Part shown: positions 58,042 to 64,000 of the stretch, in pieces | Layout: each line of letters starts with the position of its first letter | Position numbering within the stretch: the stretch's first letter is position 1 | NCBI RefSeq assembly: GCF_042662225.1 | Contig: NZ_JBHSYQ010000003.1 | Span: 1,860,001 to 1,924,000 of the forward strand | DNA from: Nibribacter roseus | GTDB lineage: Bacteria; Bacteroidota; Bacteroidia; Cytophagales; Hymenobacteraceae | Direction of reading: 5' to 3' | Length of the DNA stretch: 64,000 bases | Program-made: the position numbers and the translations under genes | Notes under the pieces: model-generated | Database searches by the model: none | What the model was told of the DNA's origin: nothing | The model's input: only the letters and a program-made list of their open reading frames with translations

Positions 58042-58443
58042 ATGAAATATCCTGCGCCGCACCTTATTTCTTTTTTACAGCTGACAGATGCTACCGGCAC
58101 GCTGGTCACCACTCAAGATGAAAATAACCTTCCTTTTGAAGTGAAAAGAGTCTTTTGGGTATACGGTACCCCAGTAGGCAAAGTGCGGGGCGGCCACGCC
58201 CACCGCACCACCCAGGAAGTTTTAACGGTAGTGAACGGAAGTGTGCGGGTAGAGACACAGCATGCCGAGGGGCAGCAGGTGTTTGAACTTACCACGCCTA
58301 CCCAAGGACTATATATTCCGCCTTTGTGCTGGATTAAGGTACAACCCTCTGAAGGAGCGGTGATCTGCTGCCTGACGTCTACGTTGTATGATGAGGCAGA
58401 TTATATAAGGCAGTATGAGGAATTTCTGCAGTTGCTGAATTAG
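58042..58443 (+). CDS. FdtA/QdtA-like dTDP-4-keto-6-deoxyhexose 3,4-ketoisomerase (cupin)
   Basis: The 133 residues match the WxcM/FdtA cupin family: EVKRVFWVYGTPVGKVRGGH, then AHRTTQEVLTVVNGSVRVET and YIPPLCWIKVQ. These enzymes move the keto group from C4 to C3 of dTDP-4-keto-6-deoxyglucose, a step towards 3-amino-3,6-dideoxyhexoses (Fuc3N or Qui3N). It lies 2 nt before the acyltransferase-like gene, with the aminotransferase after that. RmlA and RmlB are not in the window. Confidence 0.9.
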   Translation: MKYPAPHLISFLQLTDATGTLVTTQDENNLPFEVKRVFWVYGTPVGKVRGGHAHRTTQEVLTVVNGSVRVETQHAEGQQVFELTTPTQGLYIPPLCWIKVQPSEGAVICCLTSTLYDEADYIRQYEEFLQLLN

Positions 58444-58445
58444 CT

Positions 58446-59411
58446 ATGGAAATGCTGCCTTTCCCAGATGAGCGGTACCAGTTGGTATGCCTGACGTCAG
58501 AAGCTGAATTGCCACCCCTGGCCTTTGATCTGTTCCTGTACCTACAGCCGCAGCATGTCAGGTTTCAGAACGGGCCATTTTGGCGCATGTACGCTTTGTT
58601 GCAAGAGAATAGAACCGTGGCGCTGGCTCATGTTTTTGTAGAGAATGAAAAGGCATTTTCGCCTTGGCGGGCACCATTTGGCGGCTTACAGTTTTCTCCT
58701 GATTTGCCTGGAGATGTGGCAAAAGTTTTGGTTTACCACCTCCACCAGAACCTGCGGGAGCAGGGGGTGACGCAGGTGGAATGGTTGCAGTGCCCTGATG
58801 TCTACAGTTCTAAAGAAAACATGTTGGTCAGGCAAACCCTCTTAGAGATAGGTTATAAAACAATATACGAACAGCGAAACCATCATCTGCAAGTAAGTCG
58901 CGCGGCATTCACAGAACTTCTTCATCCTTCCGCTAAGAGGAGGTTGCAGAAATGTTTACGCGCAGGTTTTACGGTACAGCAGGAAGGCATTGAGCAATTG
59001 CCGGAGGCTTATCAGTTATTGCAGGCCTGCAGATCGGAGAAGCAAAAGCCTCTTTCGCTATCGTTTGAGCAATTAAACCAGTATTTTCAGCAGTTCCCGG
59101 AACAATATCAATTGTTTACGGTGCGCTGCAACGGAGAATTGGCTGCAGTTGGGGTTACAGTGCAGATCAACAAGCGTATTTTAAATCACCTGTACCCAGC
59201 TAGCCCCACTTCTTTTAATACCTACAGCCCTACTATTTTGCTTACTCAGGGAATTTATGAGTACTGTCGCCGCAAAGACATTGAACTTCTGGATTTAGGA
59301 GTCTCCGCCCCGCCACTTGAGTCTGAGGCGGACTATCAAGGGCTTTTCACGTTCAAAGAACGTTTAGGAGGAATAGTGACTTGGAAACCTACTTTTCTGT
59401 TTATGGAGTGA
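58446..59411 (+). CDS. GNAT/FemAB-like acyltransferase in a sugar cluster
   Basis: The 321 residues show two related halves of a FemAB/GNAT fold: FWRMYALLQENRTVALAHVF, PFGGLQFSPD and LVYHLHQNLREQGVTQVEWL in the first; LHPSAKRRLQKCLRAGFTVQ, LFTVRCNGELAAVGVTVQIN and YCRRKDIELLDLGVSAPPLE in the second. It occupies the position of FdtC/QdtC between the ketoisomerase and aminotransferase, but is not a left-handed beta-helix enzyme. It may N-acylate the amino sugar or act on a linked group. The substrate is inferred only. Confidence 0.75.
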   Translation: MEMLPFPDERYQLVCLTSEAELPPLAFDLFLYLQPQHVRFQNGPFWRMYALLQENRTVALAHVFVENEKAFSPWRAPFGGLQFSPDLPGDVAKVLVYHLHQNLREQGVTQVEWLQCPDVYSSKENMLVRQTLLEIGYKTIYEQRNHHLQVSRAAFTELLHPSAKRRLQKCLRAGFTVQQEGIEQLPEAYQLLQACRSEKQKPLSLSFEQLNQYFQQFPEQYQLFTVRCNGELAAVGVTVQINKRILNHLYPASPTSFNTYSPTILLTQGIYEYCRRKDIELLDLGVSAPPLESEADYQGLFTFKERLGGIVTWKPTFLFME

Positions 59412-59431
59412 CTTGGAGGAAGTGATAACTC

Positions 59432-59471
59432 TTGTTTTTGACTTCTTTTCGTAAAATCAGCTTGAAAACGG
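59432..59471. repeat. 38-bp palindromic element
   Basis: CTTGTTTTTGACTTCTTTTC, then GTAAAATCAGCTTGAAAACG, flanked by CTCTTG and GTAAGAG. It lies between the acyltransferase and aminotransferase genes. Confidence 0.65.
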
Positions 59472-59576
59472 GTAAGAGATGTTTAGATTTAATTTCTTCC
59501 TAACTTCACTTATAAATCATTCATTACATCAAGGTTATATTCCCACATCCATTCAATTACTCCTTCGCCCATTTAA

Positions 59577-60689
59577 ATGCAGGTTCCATTCTTTACATTC
59601 CGAGATTTTCCTACTGGTTTGCAAGATCAAATAGAATCGGCATTGGTAAAGGAAAGCAGAAGAAACCAATTCATCTTAGGCACCGCAGTCACAAAGTTTG
59701 AGCATAGCTTTAGCGAGTACTTGGGAGGCACAGAAGTTGTTGGTGTGGGGAACGGATATGATGCGCTCTCTATTAGTTTGCGGGCGTTAGGTGTTGGGCC
59801 GGGAGACGAAGTAGTAGTGCCATCTAACGGTTACATTGCCACCATTAATGCCGTACAGCAAGTAGGTGCCACACCTGTTTTTGCGGAGCCTGAGGCACAA
59901 ACCTTCAACATTACAGCCGCTACCGTTTTACCCGTGATTAGCGCACGAACAAAAGCAATACTTCCCATTCACCTATACGGTCAGCCTTGCCAGATGAAGG
60001 AGTTACTTACCCTCTGCACCGATAAAGGGCTGGAGCTGGTGGAGGACTTCGCCCAGGCACACGGCGCCAGGTACAAGGGGCAAACCGTAGGCACTTTCGG
60101 GAAAATAAACGCCACCAGCTTTTACCCAACCAAAAACCTAGGTGCCTTAGGCGACGGCGGTGCAGTTACTACTTTTGATCCGCAATTGGCAAATTGGGTG
60201 CGGCAATACCACAATTATGGACAAAGTGAGAAGTACCAATACGCCATGGCTGGTATAAACTCCCGCTTAGATTCTGTACAGGCTGAGGTACTCTCAGTTA
60301 AATTACAGCACCTTAACAGCCTGAACCAGGAGCGGCAACGGCTGGCGCAAGTGTACCTTCAAACTTTGAGGGGAGTAGGTGACCTACTGCTGCCGGTAAT
60401 TCCTGAGCCAGATATGGAGCACGTGTATCATTTGTTTGTCATCAGAACTCACTTCCGGGATGCACTGCAACAGTATTTGAAAGAGCAGGGAATTTCCACG
60501 CTGGTGCATTATCCAGTTCCGCCGCACTTGCAGCCGGCCTATCAGAATTTAGGTCATCAAAAAGGTAGTTTTCCGGTGGCTGAAGAACTGGCCAAAACTA
60601 GCCTGAGCTTACCGTTGTTTCCGGGCATGACGGAACAGGAGCAGCAATTTGTCATAGAGCAGATAAATGCTTTTTTTGAAAAAGTATAA
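59577..60689 (+). CDS. DegT/DnrJ/EryC1/StrS-family PLP sugar aminotransferase (FdtB/QdtB-like)
   Basis: The 370 residues follow the PLP sugar aminotransferase pattern. They include GNGYDALSISLRALGVGPGD and LPIHLYGQPCQMKEL. VEDFAQAHGARYKG has the conserved Asp157, and SFYPTKNLGALGDGG has the Schiff-base Lys186. Next to the FdtA-like enzyme it would make a dTDP-3-amino-3,6-dideoxyhexose. The sugar stereochemistry cannot be told from sequence. Confidence 0.93.
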   Translation: MQVPFFTFRDFPTGLQDQIESALVKESRRNQFILGTAVTKFEHSFSEYLGGTEVVGVGNGYDALSISLRALGVGPGDEVVVPSNGYIATINAVQQVGATPVFAEPEAQTFNITAATVLPVISARTKAILPIHLYGQPCQMKELLTLCTDKGLELVEDFAQAHGARYKGQTVGTFGKINATSFYPTKNLGALGDGGAVTTFDPQLANWVRQYHNYGQSEKYQYAMAGINSRLDSVQAEVLSVKLQHLNSLNQERQRLAQVYLQTLRGVGDLLLPVIPEPDMEHVYHLFVIRTHFRDALQQYLKEQGISTLVHYPVPPHLQPAYQNLGHQKGSFPVAEELAKTSLSLPLFPGMTEQEQQFVIEQINAFFEKV

Positions 60690-60715
60690 AGATCTCACCT
60701 GCTACTACTGCACTT

Positions 60716-60755
60716 CTGTTTTAGACCTGTTTTCTGGAAAACAAGCCTGAAATAG
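60716..60755. repeat. 38-bp palindromic element
   Basis: CTGTTTTAGACCTGTTTTCT, then GGAAAACAAGCCTGAAATAG, with outer CTGCA/TGCAG arms at 60709 and 60764. It separates the aminotransferase and flippase genes. Confidence 0.8.
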
Positions 60756-60873
60756 CTTCTGCAGAGCGTGCTGACAGTCACTTCCACCGCTTATCAGTTA
60801 AGTTATTATTGAATTTCCTTACTGACCATGGCAGCTGCGTGGTAAAGCTGCAGCATTCTTTGTAGTTTGCAGC

Positions 60874-62151
60874 ATGGCGCGCAAGCAGCATTGGAAGCAG
60901 TTTCTAGGGGCATCAGTTTGGTCAGGATTATCTACCGTGGCTAGGGCTGGCAGTACATTTGTCATCAACAAGCTTTTTGCCGTTTACTATGGCCCCAATG
61001 GCATAACGCTGTTGGCCCACTTCCAGAATTTAGTAGCTTTACTGACCACTCTGCCCAATGCAGGCATCAACGTAGGGTTAATTCGCCATTTGGCTGCCAA
61101 TGAGCCAGGTACTGAAGGTTACCGGTCCTTTTTTTGGTCTGGCCTATGGTTGAATCTACTTTCATTTCTGACAGGAATTCTCGTTTTTGTTTTATTCCCG
61201 GAGTTCTTTCTTGAACGGTTTGGAGGCACGACCTCTGAAGTAGCCAACCATTTTAGCCTTTGGTGGGTGCTGGGCCTTTTTGCTCTGCTATTGTTACAGC
61301 TGTTCTGGCTGGCGGTTCTGCTAGCTAGGCAGGCGCTTAAACTATATGTGGGGTTAAGTCTGCTTACTAGCTTAACCAGTATTGGTGTTACGTGGTGGGC
61401 AGTAGGGCGTGTGGATTTGACTGTGGCGTTGGTCCTGTTTTTAACTGGTCAGTCGGTGGCCGGTATTGTCGGGCTGTTTGCTGTGTTCAAGAGGGGGCTT
61501 ATACCGCCCATGCAAGTAAAGCTTCCGGTGCAGGTTCACAAGGAACTTGGCAAGTTTTTGCTCATGGCGGTGGCAATGTTATTGGGGAGTAGGTTTGTGG
61601 ACTTTGTGGTGCGGGAAATTGCCATCCAGCGGTTTTCTTTGTATGAAACGGGTCTGTGGCAATCGGTGGCTAAAATTTCTGATAGCTATACCATTGTTTA
61701 CGTATCAGTGTTGGGTATGGTGTACTACCCCAAAATTGCCGCTCTGCTGTCACAGCCACAAGCCCTGCGGGAGTATGTAAGAAGTGTATTTTTTTTATTA
61801 GTTCCGCTGGTAGGGGGAGGGTTACTTCTTTTAGGCATTCACAGAGAATTCTTCATAAGATTACTGTTTAATGAAGAGTTTTTAGCGGCTAAGGGATTAA
61901 TGGACTTTCAGTTGCTGGGCGATTTCTTTAAAATGACCGCCTGGGTTCTTTCTTACATAATAACAGTACAGGCAAGGGTGAAGCTTTACATGGTTACCCA
62001 ATTAGGATTTGGTATGCTTTATGTGGCAGTTGTTATGCTGCTTTTACCTAGCCTTGGGTTAGAGGGCTTGCCCATGGCTCATGCCTTAAGTTATGGCGTT
62101 TATCTGCTTTTCTTTCTGTACCTGTTTCGGTCATATTTTATCTCAAAATGA
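60874..62151 (+). CDS. O-antigen flippase (Wzx-like, polysaccharide transport)
   Basis: The 425 residues make about twelve membrane helices of the MATE-like Wzx superfamily, beginning with SVWSGLSTVARAGSTFVINK and NGITLLAHFQNLVALLTTLP. This pattern matches O-antigen translocases annotated in Bacteroidota. It would flip lipid-linked oligosaccharide repeat units to the periplasm. Its stop overlaps the next gene by 4 nt (ATGA), so the flippase and glycosyltransferase are translationally coupled. Confidence 0.9.
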   Translation: MARKQHWKQFLGASVWSGLSTVARAGSTFVINKLFAVYYGPNGITLLAHFQNLVALLTTLPNAGINVGLIRHLAANEPGTEGYRSFFWSGLWLNLLSFLTGILVFVLFPEFFLERFGGTTSEVANHFSLWWVLGLFALLLLQLFWLAVLLARQALKLYVGLSLLTSLTSIGVTWWAVGRVDLTVALVLFLTGQSVAGIVGLFAVFKRGLIPPMQVKLPVQVHKELGKFLLMAVAMLLGSRFVDFVVREIAIQRFSLYETGLWQSVAKISDSYTIVYVSVLGMVYYPKIAALLSQPQALREYVRSVFFLLVPLVGGGLLLLGIHREFFIRLLFNEEFLAAKGLMDFQLLGDFFKMTAWVLSYIITVQARVKLYMVTQLGFGMLYVAVVMLLLPSLGLEGLPMAHALSYGVYLLFFLYLFRSYFISK

Positions 62152-63116
62152 ACGAGCCGCTGGTCACCATCATCTGTCTTTGTTACAACCACGCCAAGTT
62201 TTTGCAGGAGGCTCTGGATTCTGTTCTAGCACAAACCTATTCTAATTTGGAAGTAATTGTGGTAGATGATGCCAGTTCGGATGCCAGCGCACAGGTCATT
62301 TCAGAGTACGTTCGTCGCCATCCCCACATCCAATTTATCCAGCACCACAAGAATAGAGGAAACTGCGCGTCATTCAATGAAGCCTTTGGGCAAAGCAGAG
62401 GAGAATACATTATTGATTTTGCGACGGACGATGTGTTATACCCAGAGCGGGTGAAGGAGCAGGTATGCGCTTTCCAAACCTTACCACAAGATTACGGAGT
62501 AGTGTATACCGATGCTGATTTGATAAATGAAAAATCAATCTTTCTTCGTCACTTTTATCAGCGGTCTGCTTCTGGGGAATTAGTACCGGAACCAGCAGAA
62601 GGGGAGGTGTTTGCCCATGTGCTAAGCCGGTATTTCATATGTCCGCCCACCATGATGATCAGGCGGCAGGTACTGGAAGAACTAAATGGCTATGACCTAG
62701 CTCTAGCCTATGAAGATTTTGATTTTTGGGTAAGATCTTCCCGTAGCTGGCGCTATCACTATTTAGATAAGGTTTTGTGTAAGCGCCGCGTGCATATTGC
62801 CTCGCTCTCGCAGCAAGTGTACAAAAAAGGTGACCGGCAGCTGCAATCTACTATACAGGTCATTCAGAAGGCCCAGAAATTAGTCCGTACCTCAGTTGAA
62901 AAGCTGGCTCTGGTAAAACGGGTGAAATACGAGGCGCGGCATGCTTATTTTACCTCTAACTACCCAGAAGCACTGCAACTGCTGGAGATTTTAGAAGAAG
63001 AAACAAGCGCTGACGCTGAGTCACGTGTCATGCGGTGGCTTGCTAAGAAGCGGGTGCCGCTGCAGTTTCTGAGGAGGTGGTACCATGGCTGGAGGTACCG
63101 GCATACTTCTGCATAA
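62148..63116 (+). CDS. Glycosyltransferase family 2
   Basis: The 322 residues are a GT-A fold enzyme: LVTIICLCYNHAKFLQEALD, then VIVVDDASSDASAQVISEYV, and a DDVLYPERV motif after FATDD. A C-terminal helical extension with basic character is present. It should add one sugar in O-unit assembly. Its 3' end overlaps the convergent DMFase-like gene by 74 nt. Confidence 0.93.
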   Translation: MNEPLVTIICLCYNHAKFLQEALDSVLAQTYSNLEVIVVDDASSDASAQVISEYVRRHPHIQFIQHHKNRGNCASFNEAFGQSRGEYIIDFATDDVLYPERVKEQVCAFQTLPQDYGVVYTDADLINEKSIFLRHFYQRSASGELVPEPAEGEVFAHVLSRYFICPPTMMIRRQVLEELNGYDLALAYEDFDFWVRSSRSWRYHYLDKVLCKRRVHIASLSQQVYKKGDRQLQSTIQVIQKAQKLVRTSVEKLALVKRVKYEARHAYFTSNYPEALQLLEILEEETSADAESRVMRWLAKKRVPLQFLRRWYHGWRYRHTSA

Positions 63117-64000
63117 AATTCTGAATGAGGTGCGTAAATACCTTGTCATGCCCAAGTCCGGCTCCGCTGTGTATGGCACCCGTTGCCAATATGGCCTGTT
63201 TTTCAGAAATCTTGGTAAAAACAACTTCCCCGCCGCCGCTGCCATTCCACTCAGGGTTTGTATGGGCATAGACGTCCATTTCACTGACCGCGGAAGTTTT
63301 ATTTAGTCCCCTGGCAAGCACAGTGGAATTTTTAGGGGTACCCCAAGTGGTTTTATCTGTTTCGTCGCCGCAAATAGGCAGTCCATCAACACCAGCTTCG
63401 CCAAAAATCTGCCCTTGTTTTACGGAACAGCCCTTGTACAGCCAATGCTCAGACGCTACTACCTGGTAAGGTGCGTAGGTTCCCATGCCTGCCTCTGTAA
63501 ACTGGCAACCAAACAGCTGAACTTCCGGCTGGGGCGTGTGGCGGAACAATTTGCCTTTCTCATCGCTATCCTGAAAAAGAGTGGCGTCTTTTCGGCATTC
63601 TATCTGGGTGAAGTTCCGGTGCCACTTTACCTGCCAGTACACTTGATTTCCCCCCAGCGCCAACAATGATTTTTGGCCGTTGAAGACTAACGCACGCAGA
63701 GACTGGTGCATTTCTTGTGTAAAATACTCGGCATGATACGCCAGCACCAGCACTTGGTACTGTTGCAGCAGCTCAGGGTGGGCCTGCAGGTAGTAATCGG
63801 GGAGCAAATCAGCCTGAAATTGATCAGATATCCAGTAAAAGATATTTGATTCAATGAGCAGGTTGTGCTGCATGCTGTGGGTAGCCTTGTAGGTAAGAGC
63901 GGTATTAGGCCGGTGCATTGAAACATATGGCACCGTCGCCGGGGCAATGGCGTTTCTGTAAAGCGATTGCCCGCCGTAAGCGTTGTAAGCTAGCCAGGTA
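63043..64000 (-). CDS. N,N-dimethylformamidase beta-subunit-like domain protein (5' end cut by the window)
   Basis: The minus-strand frame is open from the right edge to a stop at 63043 and encodes at least 319 residues. The outermost part reads TWLAYNAYGGQSLYRN, then VSMHRPNTALTYK, which is the DMFase large-subunit C-terminal pattern. IFYWISDQFQADLLPDYYLQ, VLVLAYHAEYFTQEMHQSLR and LLALGGNQVYWQVKWH follow. Proteins with this domain are often found in polysaccharide clusters, where their role is unknown; real dimethylformamidase activity is not implied. A GTG at 63933 would give a false short start. Neighbouring genes support a sugar- or cell-surface-related role. Confidence 0.8.
   Translation of the reverse strand, partial: TWLAYNAYGGQSLYRNAIAPATVPYVSMHRPNTALTYKATHSMQHNLLIESNIFYWISDQFQADLLPDYYLQAHPELLQQYQVLVLAYHAEYFTQEMHQSLRALVFNGQKSLLALGGNQVYWQVKWHRNFTQIECRKDATLFQDSDEKGKLFRHTPQPEVQLFGCQFTEAGMGTYAPYQVVASEHWLYKGCSVKQGQIFGEAGVDGLPICGDETDKTTWGTPKNSTVLARGLNKTSAVSEMDVYAHTNPEWNGSGGGEVVFTKISEKQAILATGAIHSGAGLGHDKVFTHLIQNFMQKYAGTSSHGTTSSETAAAPAS

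Noticed and set aside
63188..63222. GGCCTGTTTTTCAGAAA inside the DMFase-like gene resembles half of the 38-bp palindrome
   Set aside because: It lies inside a conserved-looking coding segment (TKISEKQAILATG), only one arm matches, and chance codon use explains it.
1..64000. CRISPR array, toxin-antitoxin or defence system, prophage, tRNA
   Set aside because: No regularly spaced direct repeats with unique spacers, no cas, restriction, integrase or phage genes and no tRNA cloverleaf were seen on either strand.

Overview
The window looks like core chromosome of a Bacteroidota bacterium, most likely order Cytophagales, family Hymenobacteraceae (Rufibacter/Pontibacter-like; the genus is a guess). 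The evidence is a Bacteroidota-style Rho with a long Arg/Asn/Glu-rich N-terminal insert, many short lipoproteins, a BlaI/M56 pair, weak ribosome binding sites, and repeated TAnnTTTG promoter -7 boxes. I saw no tRNA, rRNA, CRISPR array, insertion sequence, integrase or prophage gene. Genes run off both edges: a flavin reductase on the left and a dimethylformamidase-like protein on the right.

Layout. 1-4 kb: tyrosine catabolism (flavin reductase, fumarylacetoacetase), then Fe-S assembly (Nfu, Mrp). 4.1-4.6 kb: a broken META-domain lipoprotein. 4.9-6.9 kb: DNA primase. 7.6-10.7 kb: a nitrogen unit (PII, Amt, outer-membrane porin). 11-12.2 kb: RibBA. 12.2-31 kb: housekeeping and envelope genes, including an ABC exporter, a BlaI-M56 pair with two operator-like dyads, an MBL hydrolase, M14 and M28 peptidases, DoxX, SurE, a GHL10-type hydrolase, a GT9 glycosyltransferase and a glutaredoxin. 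31.9-35.4 kb: SerS and Rho. 36.5-38.2 kb: a UbiA-like prenyltransferase paired with a membrane-associated methyltransferase. 38.3-44 kb: small envelope proteins, PaiB, Acs and RNase HII. 44-46.7 kb: histidine kinase, response regulator and TetR. 47-57.9 kb: GcvT, ComB, MazG-like, Dtd, a 901-residue anchored propeller-like protein, YceI, CorA, YigZ and a DMT transporter. 58-64 kb: the start of a surface-polysaccharide locus (FdtA-like ketoisomerase, GNAT/FemAB-like acyltransferase, PLP sugar aminotransferase, Wzx flippase, GT2, DMFase-like protein).

The most unusual content is between the genes. I count 29 copies of an approximately 38-bp palindromic family (GTTTT-n-GGCCTG-TTTT / AAAA-(n)AGGCC-n-AAAAC), about one per 2.2 kb. 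Nearly all lie just beyond a stop codon. Many are the core of, or abut, intrinsic-terminator hairpins, several show compensatory arm changes, and some supply a gene's own stop codon. There are also two copies of an approximately 490-bp conserved repeat, several long inverted repeats, and degenerate tandem 'phrase' repeats that flank some of the 38-bp palindromes in inverted orientation. These are the best candidates for something undescribed.
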